Assembly: GCF_023509525.1 (NCBI RefSeq)
Contig: NZ_JAKNCJ010000005.1
Span: 62,001-126,000, forward strand
Reading direction: 5' to 3'
Length of the DNA stretch: 64,000 nt
DNA from: Brachybacterium equifaecis
Lineage (GTDB): Bacteria > Actinomycetota > Actinomycetes > Actinomycetales > Dermabacteraceae
Shown: positions 1 through 8,828 of the stretch, piece by piece
How the letters are laid out: every line of letters starts with the position of its first letter
How positions within the stretch are numbered: position 1 is the first letter of the stretch
The notes under the pieces: generated by a model
The model's database searches: none
The model's input: only the letters and a program-made list of their open reading frames with translations
Told to the model about the DNA's origin: nothing
Made by a program: the position numbers and the translations under genes

Positions 1-1331
1 CCGGCACGCTGCGCACCGCCGCGGACAGCCTCGAGCGCGTCGCGGCCATGGGCTTCGACGTCGCCTACCTGACCCCGATCCACCCGATCGGCCAGGCGTT
101 CCGCAAGGGCCGCAACAACACCCTGGACCCGAAGCCCGGTGATCCCGGCTCCCCCTATGCGATCGGCGCGGCGGAGGGCGGCCACGACGCGATCCACCCC
201 GATCTCGGCACGATGGAGGACTTCGACGCCTTCGTCGGCCGTGCGAAGGAGCTGGGCCTCGAGGTCGCGATGGACATCGCCCTGCAGTGCTCCCCCGACC
301 ACCCGTGGGTCGCCGAGCACCCCGAGTGGTTCGTGGTGCGGCCCGACGGGACCATCGCCTACGCCGAGAACCCGCCGAAGAAGTACCAGGACATCTACCC
401 CCTGAGCTTCGACACCGACTACGAGGGCCTGTACGCGGCGATCCGCGACATGCTCGAGCACTGGGTGGAGCATGGGGTCACGCTGTTCCGGGTCGACAAC
501 CCCCACACCAAGCCCGTGCGCTTCTGGGAGGAGCTGCTCGCCGAGTTCGACGAGAAGCACCCGGAGGTCATCTTCCTCGCGGAGGCGTTCACCCGCCCCA
601 CGATGATGCACACCCTGGGCAAGATCGGCTTCCACCAGTCGTACACGTACTTCACCTGGCGGCACACCCCCGAGGAGCTCGAGGAGTACCTCGGCGAGCT
701 CACCGCGGCGGCCCGCTACATGGTGCCGAGCTTCTGGCCCACCACCCACGACATCCTCACCCCCTTCATGAGCCAGGGCGGGCGCAGCGCGTTCACCCTG
801 CGCGCGATCCTCGCCGCGACGCTGGTCCCGACCTGGGGCATCTACACCGGCTACGAGCTCATCGAGGACGTCCCCCGCCCCGGCGCGGAGGAGCAGATCG
901 ACAACGAGAAATACGAGTTCAAGCCGCGTGACTTCGCCGGCGCGCTCGAGAAGGGCCGCAGCATCCAGCCCCTCCTCACGCGCCTGAACACGATCCGCCG
1001 CGAGCACCCGGCGCTGCAGACGCTCACCGACATCGCCTTCCACCGGGCCGACGACCCCCAGGTGCTGGTCTTCTCCAAGCACCTCGACGCCGCGGAGACG
1101 GGAACCGGGAGCGCCGACACGATCATCGTCGCCTCGCTGACGGCCCACGACCGCGACGCGTGGACCACCCTGCACCTGGATCTCTCCGCGCTCGGCGTCG
1201 CAGGCGGTTTCGAGGTAGAGGACCTGCTCACCGGGGAGCGCTTCACCTGGGGATCGGATCCCTACGTCGAGCTCAGCACCCACCATCGTCCTGCGCACAT
1301 CCTGCGCGTCATCCACCACCAGGAGTCCTGA
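1..1331 (+). CDS. glgE: Alpha-1,4-glucan:maltose-1-phosphate maltosyltransferase GlgE, C-terminal part
   Basis: The gene enters from the left edge and is read in the frame starting at base 3, so its N-terminus is missing. GlgE (GH13_3) transfers maltosyl units from alpha-maltose-1-phosphate to the non-reducing end of alpha-1,4-glucan in the cytosol. The visible part holds most of the catalytic barrel: PIHPIGQAFRKGRNN near the start, FRVDNPHTKP near 490 with the nucleophile Asp, and FLAEAFTRP near 575 with the acid/base Glu. The stop lies 2 bp before the glgB start, so the two genes are an operon. This pairing of the maltosyltransferase with the branching enzyme is usual for the GlgE pathway. 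Identification is firm; only the start is unseen. Confidence 0.95.
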   Translation, partial: GTLRTAADSLERVAAMGFDVAYLTPIHPIGQAFRKGRNNTLDPKPGDPGSPYAIGAAEGGHDAIHPDLGTMEDFDAFVGRAKELGLEVAMDIALQCSPDHPWVAEHPEWFVVRPDGTIAYAENPPKKYQDIYPLSFDTDYEGLYAAIRDMLEHWVEHGVTLFRVDNPHTKPVRFWEELLAEFDEKHPEVIFLAEAFTRPTMMHTLGKIGFHQSYTYFTWRHTPEELEEYLGELTAAARYMVPSFWPTTHDILTPFMSQGGRSAFTLRAILAATLVPTWGIYTGYELIEDVPRPGAEEQIDNEKYEFKPRDFAGALEKGRSIQPLLTRLNTIRREHPALQTLTDIAFHRADDPQVLVFSKHLDAAETGTGSADTIIVASLTAHDRDAWTTLHLDLSALGVAGGFEVEDLLTGERFTWGSDPYVELSTHHRPAHILRVIHHQES

Positions 1332-1333
1332 TC

Positions 1334-3580
1334 ATGAGCGAGCTTCCCCACCGGACCGCGGAGCAGATCCCCTCGGCCGACGGCACCGTCCCCGCCCCGG
1401 TCGTCCCCGCCGGGCCCCAGCGGCTGCCGCTGGGCGAGCACGAGCTCGGCGCGACCGCCACCGGCAGCTATCACGAGCCCCACGCGGTGCTCGGCGCGCA
1501 CCCGTACCACGACGCGGTCACCGTGCGCACCCTCAAGCCCCTCGCGCACGCGGTCGAGGTCGTCCTCGAGGACGGCACCAGCGCAGCGATGGAGCACGAG
1601 TACGACGGCATCTGGACCGCCGTCCTCGACCAGCCGTCCGTGCCGCGCTACCGGCTGCGGGTGACCTGGCACGAGGGCGCCGAGCCCGTCGAGGTCGAGG
1701 AGCCCTACCGCTTCCTGCCGACGCTCGGAGAGCTCGATCTGCACCTGATCGGCGAAGGGCGCCACGAGCAGCTCTGGGAGGTGCTCGGGGCGCACCTGCG
1801 CACCATCGACGGCGTCGCCGGCGCGTCCTTCGCGGTCTGGGCGCCCAGCGCCCGCGCCGTGCAGGTCATCGGCGCGTTCAACCACTGGGACGGCCGCGGC
1901 AGCGCCCTGCGCAGCCTCGGCTCCTCGGGCGTGTGGGAGCTGTTCGTGCCCGGCGTCGCCGAGGGCGATGTCTACAAGTTCCGGATCCTCGGCGCCGACT
2001 CCCAGTGGCGCGACAAGGCCGACCCGATGGCGCGGTTCTCCGAGATCCCGCCCGCGACCGGCTCGATCGTCACCGCCAGCGACTACACCTGGCAGGACGA
2101 CTCCTGGCTCGCCGCGCGCGCCCAGACCGACGCCCTGAGCGCGCCGATGTCGATCTACGAGGTGCACCTGGCGAGCTGGCGGCCGGGACTGGGGTACGTC
2201 GAGCTCGCCGAGCAGCTCGTCGCCTACGTGAAGGAGATGGGCTTCACGCACGTCGAGTTCATGCCGGTCGCCGAGCATCCCTTCGGCGGCTCCTGGGGCT
2301 ACCAGGTCACCGGTTACTTCGCGCCGACCTCGCGCCTGGGCTCCCCCGATGAGCTGCGCCATCTGATCGACGCGTTCCACGCCGCCGGCATCGGCGTGAT
2401 CGTGGACTGGGTGCCCGCCCACTTCCCCAAGGACGAGTTCGCCCTCGCCCGCTTCGACGGCACCCCGCTGTACGAGCACGCGGATCCGCGCCGCGGCGAG
2501 CACCCCGACTGGGGCACGTACATCTTCGACTTGGGCCGCAAGGAGGTGCGCAACTTCCTGGTCTCCAACGCGTGCTACTGGCTCGAGGAGTTCCACGTCG
2601 ACGGCCTGCGCGTGGACGCCGTCGCGTCGATGCTGTACCTCGACTACTCCCGCAACGACGGCGAGTGGCTGCCCAACCAGTTCGGCGGCCGCGAGAACCT
2701 CGAGGCGATCGACTTCCTGCAGGAGACCAATGCGACCGCGTACAAGCGCGCTCCCGGTATCGTGATGATCGCCGAGGAGTCGACGTCCTTCCCCGGCGTC
2801 ACCCGCCCCACCGACCAGGGCGGGCTCGGCTTCGGCTTCAAGTGGAACATGGGCTGGATGCACGACACCCTCGAGTACCTGGGCGAGGATCCCATCTACC
2901 GCCAGTACAGCCACAGCGACCTGACGTTCTCGATGGTCTACCAGTACTCCGAGAACTTCGTGCTGCCGATCTCGCACGACGAGGTCGTGCACGGGAAGGG
3001 CTCGCTGATCCGCAAGGCGCCCGGCGACGCCTGGCAGCAGGCGGCCTCCGAGCGCGCCTACCTCGCGCTGCAGTGGACCCACCCGGGCAAGCAGCTCCTG
3101 TTCATGGGCAGCGAGTACGGCCAGACCTCCGAGTGGAACGAGGCCAAGGGCCTGGACTGGTGGCTCCTGGAGCATGCTCCGCACCAGGGCCAGCAGGCCT
3201 TCGTGCGCGACCTCAACGCCCTCATGCACGCGAGCCCCGCCCTGTACGAGCTCGACCAGGACCCGGCCGGCTTCGAGTGGCTGATCGGCGATGACGCCCA
3301 GCGCAACACGATCGCGTTCGTGCGCCGCGACCGCTCCGGGGACCCGCTGGTGGTGGTCATCAACTTCGCGCCCGAGCCCTGGCACGGCTACCGCGTGCCC
3401 CTCCCCCAGGGCGGCGCGTGGAGCGAGGTGCTGAACTCCGACGCCCCCGTCTACGGGGGCAGCGGCGTGGGCAACCTCGGTCGCGTCGAGTCCGAGGCCG
3501 TGCCCATGCACGGTCGCGAGCACTCGGTGCGGCTCGAGGTGCCGCCGCTGGGCGCTGTGGTGCTCCGCCCCGAGCGCTGA
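1334..3580 (+). CDS. glgB: 1,4-alpha-glucan branching enzyme GlgB
   Basis: A 748-residue GH13_9 enzyme that cuts alpha-1,4 chains and re-attaches them as alpha-1,6 branches. The start is the ATG 2 bp after the glgE stop, with AGGAG about 8 bases upstream inside glgE; longer in-frame starts lie within glgE. Order of parts: a CBM48-like N1/N2 region (GSYHEPHAVLGAHP, then FAVWAPSARAVQVIGAFNHWDG), the catalytic barrel with GLRVDAVASMLYLDYSR (nucleophile Asp), MIAEEST (acid/base Glu) and ISHDEVVHGKGS, and a C-terminal beta domain. Length matches actinobacterial GlgB. It works directly on the GlgE product. Confidence 0.96.
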   Translation: MSELPHRTAEQIPSADGTVPAPVVPAGPQRLPLGEHELGATATGSYHEPHAVLGAHPYHDAVTVRTLKPLAHAVEVVLEDGTSAAMEHEYDGIWTAVLDQPSVPRYRLRVTWHEGAEPVEVEEPYRFLPTLGELDLHLIGEGRHEQLWEVLGAHLRTIDGVAGASFAVWAPSARAVQVIGAFNHWDGRGSALRSLGSSGVWELFVPGVAEGDVYKFRILGADSQWRDKADPMARFSEIPPATGSIVTASDYTWQDDSWLAARAQTDALSAPMSIYEVHLASWRPGLGYVELAEQLVAYVKEMGFTHVEFMPVAEHPFGGSWGYQVTGYFAPTSRLGSPDELRHLIDAFHAAGIGVIVDWVPAHFPKDEFALARFDGTPLYEHADPRRGEHPDWGTYIFDLGRKEVRNFLVSNACYWLEEFHVDGLRVDAVASMLYLDYSRNDGEWLPNQFGGRENLEAIDFLQETNATAYKRAPGIVMIAEESTSFPGVTRPTDQGGLGFGFKWNMGWMHDTLEYLGEDPIYRQYSHSDLTFSMVYQYSENFVLPISHDEVVHGKGSLIRKAPGDAWQQAASERAYLALQWTHPGKQLLFMGSEYGQTSEWNEAKGLDWWLLEHAPHQGQQAFVRDLNALMHASPALYELDQDPAGFEWLIGDDAQRNTIAFVRRDRSGDPLVVVINFAPEPWHGYRVPLPQGGAWSEVLNSDAPVYGGSGVGNLGRVESEAVPMHGREHSVRLEVPPLGAVVLRPER

Positions 3581-3639
3581 TCCTGCCAGTGCGCTGATCC
3601 CGCCCGTGCGCTGATCCCGCCCGTGCGCTGATCGCACGT
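3574..3639 (+). repeat. 17-bp tandem repeat at the glgB stop codon
   Basis: Nearly four head-to-tail copies of a 17-bp unit (GCGCTGATCCCGCCCGT). The first copy contains the glgB TGA and has three differences, copies two and three are identical, and the fourth is partial. It lies just before the terminator. Replication slippage is the simplest origin. I see no coding potential. Confidence 0.85.
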
Positions 3640-3653
3640 GCGGAAGCACGGAA

Positions 3654-3682
3654 AAGGCCGGGCCCCCTCGGGGCCCGGCCTT
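3654..3682. terminator. Bidirectional terminator between glgB and the ybbN-like gene
   Basis: A perfect 13-bp GC-rich stem (AAGGCCGGGCCCC paired with its complement) with a 3-base loop. Four A residues lie on the left and TTCTCC on the right. It stands between convergent genes, so it can serve both strands. Confidence 0.85.
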
Positions 3683-3719
3683 CTCCATGTCCTGCCGCTC
3701 GACTCTGCGGCGAGGCAGC

Positions 3720-4622
3720 TCAGAACAGCAGGTTCGCCAGTCGCTTGCGGGCCGCGCCCACGCGGGCATCATCGGGCCCGGCGATCTCGAAGAGCTCCAG
3801 CAGCCGGTCCCGCACCGCCGCCTTCGTCTCGGGATCGGCGCCGCGCAGCAGCTCCAGGAGCCGGCCGAAGGCGTCGTCCACATGGCCGCCGAGCATGTCG
3901 ATGTCGGCGGCGGCGAGCTGCGCCTCCACGTCGCCGGGGGCCTCGGCTGCGGCCGCCCGGACCGCGATCAGATCGGCGCCCTGGGTGCGGGACATCAGGC
4001 GCACCGTCGCGAGCCCGGCCTTCGCCTCCGCATCGGCCGGGTTCTGCGAGAGGTGCTCGGTGAACGCCTCGCGGGCGCCGTCCAGATCGCCCGCCTCGAT
4101 CGCGTCGTAGGCGCTCTGGACCAGCGGCGGCAGCTCGGGCTCCGCCGGGGCACCGGCCTCAGCGCCCTCGGGCAGCTCGCCCGCGCCGCTGACGTCGAAT
4201 CCCACCTGCGCGGCGAGCTGAACGAGCTGGTCGAACAGGGTCGGAAGCTCCTCCTCGGGCAGGAGCGCCTCCACGATCGGCTGGATCTGGCCCTGGATGA
4301 GCAGCATGAGCGACGGGAGCTGCTGCACGCGCAGCGCCGCGGCGACCCGTGGCTGGGCATCCGCATCCACGGTCGCCAGCAGCACGGCCCCTCCCCGCGC
4401 GTCGACCTCGCGCCGCAGGGCCGCGAGGAACTCCCCGATCCCGGGCACGCGCGCGCTCGTGACCACGAGCAGCGTGGCCACCTGCTGGGATCCGGCGATG
4501 ACCTGCTCGAGGTTCGACTCCTCGACGCGCACCTCGTGCGCAGCGGCAGGGCCCGCGCCGGCATCCTGGCCCGCGGGCTGCGCGAGCGACGAGAGATCGA
4601 TGACGCCGAAGGGATCGGTCAT
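3720..4622 (-). CDS. YbbN/CnoX-like thioredoxin-fold and TPR protein
   Basis: A 300-residue protein with a thioredoxin-like domain (about residues 45-150) followed by tetratricopeptide-type helices to the C-terminus. The usual CxxC position reads VTSARVPG, so both redox cysteines are absent and disulfide exchange by this motif is not possible. Actinobacterial YbbN relatives look the same and are thought to act as holdases or co-chaperones. The gene is last in a three-gene run, 29 bp after the lipoprotein gene, and ends 37 bp from the shared terminator. The family call is good; the exact role is inferred. Confidence 0.82.
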   Translation of the reverse strand: MTDPFGVIDLSSLAQPAGQDAGAGPAAAHEVRVEESNLEQVIAGSQQVATLLVVTSARVPGIGEFLAALRREVDARGGAVLLATVDADAQPRVAAALRVQQLPSLMLLIQGQIQPIVEALLPEEELPTLFDQLVQLAAQVGFDVSGAGELPEGAEAGAPAEPELPPLVQSAYDAIEAGDLDGAREAFTEHLSQNPADAEAKAGLATVRLMSRTQGADLIAVRAAAAEAPGDVEAQLAAADIDMLGGHVDDAFGRLLELLRGADPETKAAVRDRLLELFEIAGPDDARVGAARKRLANLLF

Positions 4623-4651
4623 GGGGCACTCCTCAGTTCAGTGGTCGTGGA

Positions 4652-5686
4652 TCATTCGCCGTGGGCGCCGAGCACGGTGCGTGTCGCGCCGATCGGCTGG
4701 ACCTGCCCGCCGACCGCGGCCGCGGGGATGTAGAGAGCGACGGTGGTGCCGTAGTCGCGCACGTACTCCTTGGAGAACTCCTTGCGCCCGATGATCCGGG
4801 TGTAGATGTTGTCCTCCGCGTAGTTGACCTTGGCGCCGTCCTTGATGGCGACGGTCCGCGAGGAGGTCAGCGTGCCGAGGATGATCGCCCCGCCGTCCTC
4901 GGTGCGCATTCCGGCGATCTCATCGGGAGACGCCGCGTACTCCTCGTGGATCGTCGCGACCTCGTCCTGCTGGACGCCCGCGTTGAGCTCGGCGCGCTCC
5001 GTCTGGATCTGCTGGAAGGTGCCGGTCTGGAAGGGGTTCGGGGCGAGCTTGTCCTCGGGGTCGACGGTGTCGCCGTTCGAGAGGACGGAGGCGTACAGGG
5101 CAAGGGCGTCGGCCGGGGTCATCACGAGGTCCGCGGCGTCGGCCGGCACGCTCTCGCCGCCCACCTGCGGCGATGCCACCGCAGGCATGTCGATCCCGAC
5201 GGCCTGCTGCGCCCAGCCCCACGTCGTGTACGGCGAGCGGGCGTCGGCCTGCTGCAGGATCATGAAGTACGGCGCGGCTCCCTCGGTCTCCGCAGCGGCC
5301 AGGGCCATGGCGGTGCGGGGGAACTCCGCCTGCGTCGAGGTGATCGGGACGACGGCGCTCGCACCGGGGCGCGCGAGGTTCTGCGCCCAGGTGTCGTCCT
5401 TCGCGATGATCTCGTAGGTCGCCTGGCGGAAGCGGGCCGCCGAGCCGACCACGCGCGGCGCCAGGAGCGCGGCGTCGCGCGCCTCGTCGGCCTGCTGCAG
5501 CGACGAGTGGATCGCCTCGAGGTAGGAGCCGAGCTGCTCTGCGGTGACGACGGGGAGGGAGCTCTCCGCCTTGGGGCCGGTGGGCACGGCGGGCGGCGGC
5601 GCCTCCTCGGAGCAGGCGGTCAGGAAGCCCGCGAGGGCGAGCGCTCCGCCTCCGGTCAGGAGGCTGCGGCGGTTCAGGGTGCTCAT
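4652..5686 (-). CDS. Tat-exported lipoprotein of unknown function
   Basis: A 344-residue predicted lipoprotein. The N-terminus has a twin-arginine signal (NRRSLLTGGGALALAGF) and a lipobox ending in LTAC, so the mature protein should start at the lipidated Cys near residue 25 and face outward. A Pro-rich linker follows (APPPAVPTGPK), then an Ala/Thr-rich soluble domain without recognised catalytic motifs. Its ATG overlaps the stop of the upstream membrane-protein gene (ATGA), which suggests coupled translation and joint function. I do not recognise the domain family. Confidence 0.85.
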   Translation of the reverse strand: MSTLNRRSLLTGGGALALAGFLTACSEEAPPPAVPTGPKAESSLPVVTAEQLGSYLEAIHSSLQQADEARDAALLAPRVVGSAARFRQATYEIIAKDDTWAQNLARPGASAVVPITSTQAEFPRTAMALAAAETEGAAPYFMILQQADARSPYTTWGWAQQAVGIDMPAVASPQVGGESVPADAADLVMTPADALALYASVLSNGDTVDPEDKLAPNPFQTGTFQQIQTERAELNAGVQQDEVATIHEEYAASPDEIAGMRTEDGGAIILGTLTSSRTVAIKDGAKVNYAEDNIYTRIIGRKEFSKEYVRDYGTTVALYIPAAAVGGQVQPIGATRTVLGAHGE

Positions 5687-6786
5687 CGGTTGTCCTCCTG
5701 GGCCGACGTCGAGGGGTCCTCGACGATGCGGTCCGCGTCGTTCTCGAGCGCAGCGGCGGGGTTCTCGTCCATCGGCGCATCGCCGTCCAGTCCCTCGTCC
5801 ACGCGGGCGAGGCGCTCAGTGGGCTGCTCCGCTGTCGGGAGCTCGGAGCTCTCGGCGACCGGGGCGAGGGGCTGCTCGGGATCCGGCGCGATGCGCTCGG
5901 CACGGTGCGATCCCGGTGCCGCAGCAGGGACCGCGGGGTCCGATCCGGGTCCGGACGCGGCGACCGGTGCCTCAGGCGCGGAGACCGGCGCGACCGAGGC
6001 GTCGGCGGGAGCGACCGAGGCGCCGGCGGGGGCGGCCGAGGCGTCGAAGGGCGCGGCGAGCGCGGGTGACGATGCTGGGACGCTCTCCCGTCGGCGCGAA
6101 CTGCCGAGGGAGACCACCAGGAGCAGCAGGCCGAGGATCGCGAGGGTCGCGCCTGCGGCGTAGGCGTAGGGCACCCATGCGTTCTTCGCATCGACCGGCC
6201 ACGTGATGGAGACCTGCTCGGCGCCCGGGCTCGCGCCGTCGGTCACGAGAAGGATCGGGCGGTAGGGCTGCGGATTCGTGCGCGTCTCCTCCTGGGAGAA
6301 CGCGGCGATGTCGATCGTGGCGGGGCTGGGCTGCGTGTCCACGCTGCGCCACAGATCGGAGGCGGTCGGAGAGTCCAGGGTCGCCGGCCCCTCGGGGTTC
6401 ACGACCTCGGTCGACAGGGTGCTCCAGTCGGGCACGCCGGTGACGCGCGTGTACTTCGCATCGCCGAGGTAGGCGGTGATGTCCTCCGGGCCCGCGGTGA
6501 TGACCGAGACGTCGCTCGCACCGGTGATGGTGGCCTCGCCCTCATGCCCTCCCACGTAGAGCAGGCCCGGGTCCAGGACGACGGCCGCACCGGGATCGGA
6601 CAGAGCGACGCTCGCCGTGCGCGAGGTCTCCGGCGCCCAGACGGTCTCGCCGAGGCGGCCGAGCGCCAGCCCCGTGAGACCCAGGACGATCAGGACGATG
6701 GCAATGATCTTGTGGATGATGACGGACTCCTTCTCGTCGCAGTCCTTCCACGATACTGAAACGGGAACTTCTGCACACCCCTGCAC
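5683..6786 (-). CDS. Two-TM membrane protein of unknown function, start codon uncertain
   Basis: The protein has an N-terminal membrane helix (IIAIVLIVLGLTGLALG), an exported domain of about 170 residues, a second helix (AYAAGATLAILGLLLLVVSL) and an acidic, Ala/Pro-rich cytosolic tail. I do not recognise the family. The first helix is preceded by a good ribosome-binding site (AGAAGGAG), but six bases further the codon is ATC (6,720-6,718), and no ATG, GTG or TTG lies nearby in frame. The nearest in-frame canonical start is the GTG at 6,786, used here, which has no ribosome-binding site. Another GTG is at 6,834. It shares ATGA with the lipoprotein gene downstream. Confidence 0.8.
   Translation of the reverse strand: MQGCAEVPVSVSWKDCDEKESVIIHKIIAIVLIVLGLTGLALGRLGETVWAPETSRTASVALSDPGAAVVLDPGLLYVGGHEGEATITGASDVSVITAGPEDITAYLGDAKYTRVTGVPDWSTLSTEVVNPEGPATLDSPTASDLWRSVDTQPSPATIDIAAFSQEETRTNPQPYRPILLVTDGASPGAEQVSITWPVDAKNAWVPYAYAAGATLAILGLLLLVVSLGSSRRRESVPASSPALAAPFDASAAPAGASVAPADASVAPVSAPEAPVAASGPGSDPAVPAAAPGSHRAERIAPDPEQPLAPVAESSELPTAEQPTERLARVDEGLDGDAPMDENPAAALENDADRIVEDPSTSAQEDNR
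6750..6755 (-). promoter_or_regulatory. Possible -10 box (TATCGT) for the membrane protein/lipoprotein/ybbN operon
   Basis: TATCGT fits TAnnnT and would start transcription near 6,743, downstream of the GTG codons at 6,834 and 6,786. If it is used, translation must begin further in, near the ATC at 6,720. The -35 region is weak. Confidence 0.4.
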
Positions 6787-6864
6787 CGCCCGAGCGTGAG
6801 AGTGAGCACGGACGCCACGGGGGTCGCCGGGCACGTCCGCGGGTGAGGGGACGCAGGCGTGTCG

Positions 6865-6870
6865 TAGCCT
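6865..6870 (+). promoter_or_regulatory. -10 box (TAGCCT) of nucS, leaderless arrangement
   Basis: TAGCCT ends six bases before the GTG start of nucS. Transcription would begin at or next to the start codon, giving a leaderless mRNA, which is common in actinobacteria. No ribosome-binding site precedes the GTG. Confidence 0.6.
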
Positions 6871-6876
6871 GGCGGG

Positions 6877-7584
6877 GTGCGTCTCGTCGTTGCCCAGTGC
6901 TCAGTCGACTACACCGGTCGGCTCACCGCCCATCTCCCCCTCGCTCGCCGCCTTCTCATCGTCAAGGCCGACGGCTCCGTGCTCGTGCACTCCGACGGCG
7001 GCAGCTACAAGCCGCTGAACTGGATGAGCCCCCCGTGCTCGCTGCGGGTGACCCCTCGCGAGGACGCCGGCGAGCTCTCCGATCTCGAGCCGGACTGGGT
7101 GGAGCAGTGGGACGTCACGCATGCGAAGACCGGCGACCGCCTGCGCGTGCGGATCCACGAGAAGCTCTCGGACACCGCCCACGAGCTGGGCATCGATCCC
7201 GGACTGCAGAAGGACGGCGTCGAAGCGCACCTGCAGGCGCTGCTGGCCGAGAACATCCAGACGCTCGGCGAGGGCTGGAGCCTGGTGCGGCGCGAGTACG
7301 GCACGGCGATCGGCCCCGTGGACATCCTCGCGCGCGACGCAGAGGGCCGCACCGTGGCCATCGAGATCAAGCGGCGCGGCGAGATCGACGGCGTCGAGCA
7401 GCTGACCCGCTACCTCGCTCTCCTGAACCGCGATCCCCTGCTCGCCCCGGTGCGCGGGATCTTCGCCGCGCAGGCGATCAAGCAGCAGGCGCGCGTGCTG
7501 GCCGGCGACCGGGGCATCGACTGCGTGACCCTGGACTACGACGCGCTGCGCGGCATCGACGATGCCGATTCGCGACTCTTCTGA
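6877..7584 (+). CDS. nucS: Mismatch-specific endonuclease NucS (EndoMS)
   Basis: A 235-residue homologue of NucS/EndoMS, the nuclease that gives actinobacteria lacking MutS/MutL a mismatch-repair activity. The N-terminal DNA-binding half begins [16 protein letters not shown]. The C-terminal RecB-like nuclease half has GPVDILARD and [11 protein letters not shown], which supply the metal-binding Asp, Glu and Lys. The last residues (DSRLF) fit the clamp-binding tail of the family. The start is GTG with a -10 box six bases upstream, so the message is probably leaderless. The gene follows the divergent membrane-protein operon, and nagA begins 23 bp downstream. Confidence 0.95.
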   Translation: MRLVVAQCSVDYTGRLTAHLPLARRLLIVKADGSVLVHSDGGSYKPLNWMSPPCSLRVTPREDAGELSDLEPDWVEQWDVTHAKTGDRLRVRIHEKLSDTAHELGIDPGLQKDGVEAHLQALLAENIQTLGEGWSLVRREYGTAIGPVDILARDAEGRTVAIEIKRRGEIDGVEQLTRYLALLNRDPLLAPVRGIFAAQAIKQQARVLAGDRGIDCVTLDYDALRGIDDADSRLF

Positions 7585-7607
7585 CCCGACGCTTCTGAGA
7601 GGTGCCG

Positions 7608-8825
7608 ATGAACGCCGCCGAACCCCTGCACGCAGATCTGGCCGTCCACGGCACCGCCGTGCTCCCCCACGGGGTCGTGCCCGGCGCCCTCGTGCTCGTG
7701 GGCGGGAACCGGATCCTGTTCGCCGGCCCCGCCTCCCGCGCACCTCAGCACCATGCGGATCGCGTGGTGGAGCATGCCGGTCTCATCCTCCCCGGCCTCG
7801 TGGATCTCCACTGCCACGGAGGCGGTGGCGCCTCCTTCCCCGACTGCGCCGATGCGGACGAGGCCCTGATCGCCGTGCGCGAGCACCTGCGCAGCGGCAC
7901 CACCTCGCTCGTCGGCTCACTGGTCACCGCCTCCCCCGCCGACCTCCTCGCGCGCACCGCCATGCTCGCTCCCCTCGTGCGCAGCGGCGATCTGGCCGCC
8001 CTGCACCTCGAGGGACCCTTCATCTCCCCTGCGCGCAAGGGCGCCCAGAACCCCGAGCACATCAGCGGCGGCGACGCGGCTCTCGTCGACGCGCTGGTCG
8101 AGGCGGCAGGCGGCGCGCTCGCCACGATGACGCTGGCCCCGGAGACCGAGGACGCGCCCGAGGTCATGCGCGCTCTCGCCCGCGGCGGAGCGGTGCCCTC
8201 GCTCGGGCACACGGATGCGAGCAGCGCCGTCATGACCGCTGCCCTCGCCGATGCCTCCCGCGTCCTGCGCGCGCATCCCTCGCGCTCGGCCCGACCGACC
8301 GTCACGCACCTGTTCAACGGCATGCGACCGATCCACCATCGCGATCCAGGCCCGGCGCTCGCCGCCCTCGATGCCGCCGCCCGCGGCGAGGCGGTCGTCG
8401 AGCTGGTCGCCGACGGCGTGCACCTCGACCCGAGGACGACCGCGCACGTCTTCGCCATCGCCGCCGAGGGCGCCGTGGTGCTGGTGACCGATGCGATGGC
8501 CGCCGCCGGGATGGCCGACGGCCGCTATCGGCTCGGCGCCCTGGACGTCACGGTGCAGGAGGGCGTCGCTACCCTGACCGACGGCGGCGCCATCGCAGGC
8601 GGCACCACGCACCTCATCGACGTGGTCCGCTGCGCGGTGCTCGAAGCGGGCGTGGATCTCTCGGCCGCTGTGCGCGCGGCGAGCTCCGCTCCGGCCGCCG
8701 TGCTCGGGCTCCAGGACGAGATCGGGTCCCTGCAGGAGGGGCTGCGCGCAGATCTGCTGCTCGTGGACGAGGAGCTGCGCCCGGTCCAGGTGCTGCGCGG
8801 CGGGCAGACGGTCGAGCGGGACTGA
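7608..8825 (+). CDS. nagA: N-acetylglucosamine-6-phosphate deacetylase NagA
   Basis: A 405-residue amidohydrolase that removes acetate from GlcNAc-6-phosphate during amino-sugar and peptidoglycan recycling. Metal- and substrate-site motifs appear in order: PGLVDLHCHGGGG, LEGPFISPARKGAQNPEH, LGHTDAS, THLFNGMRPIHHRDPG, ADGVHLDP and VTDAMAAAGM. The ATG at 7,608 is preferred over the GTG at 7,602 because GAGAGG lies at proper distance. No nagB or sugar-uptake gene is adjacent. Its stop is three bases from the stop of the convergent DUF2550 gene, leaving no room for a terminator between them. Confidence 0.94.
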   Translation: MNAAEPLHADLAVHGTAVLPHGVVPGALVLVGGNRILFAGPASRAPQHHADRVVEHAGLILPGLVDLHCHGGGGASFPDCADADEALIAVREHLRSGTTSLVGSLVTASPADLLARTAMLAPLVRSGDLAALHLEGPFISPARKGAQNPEHISGGDAALVDALVEAAGGALATMTLAPETEDAPEVMRALARGGAVPSLGHTDASSAVMTAALADASRVLRAHPSRSARPTVTHLFNGMRPIHHRDPGPALAALDAAARGEAVVELVADGVHLDPRTTAHVFAIAAEGAVVLVTDAMAAAGMADGRYRLGALDVTVQEGVATLTDGGAIAGGTTHLIDVVRCAVLEAGVDLSAAVRAASSAPAAVLGLQDEIGSLQEGLRADLLLVDEELRPVQVLRGGQTVERD

Positions 8826-8828
8826 GGA

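Noticed and set aside
1262-3883. An 873-codon open frame on the (-) strand
   Set aside because: Antisense to glgB and spans the terminator at 3,654-3,682, so it cannot be a single gene.
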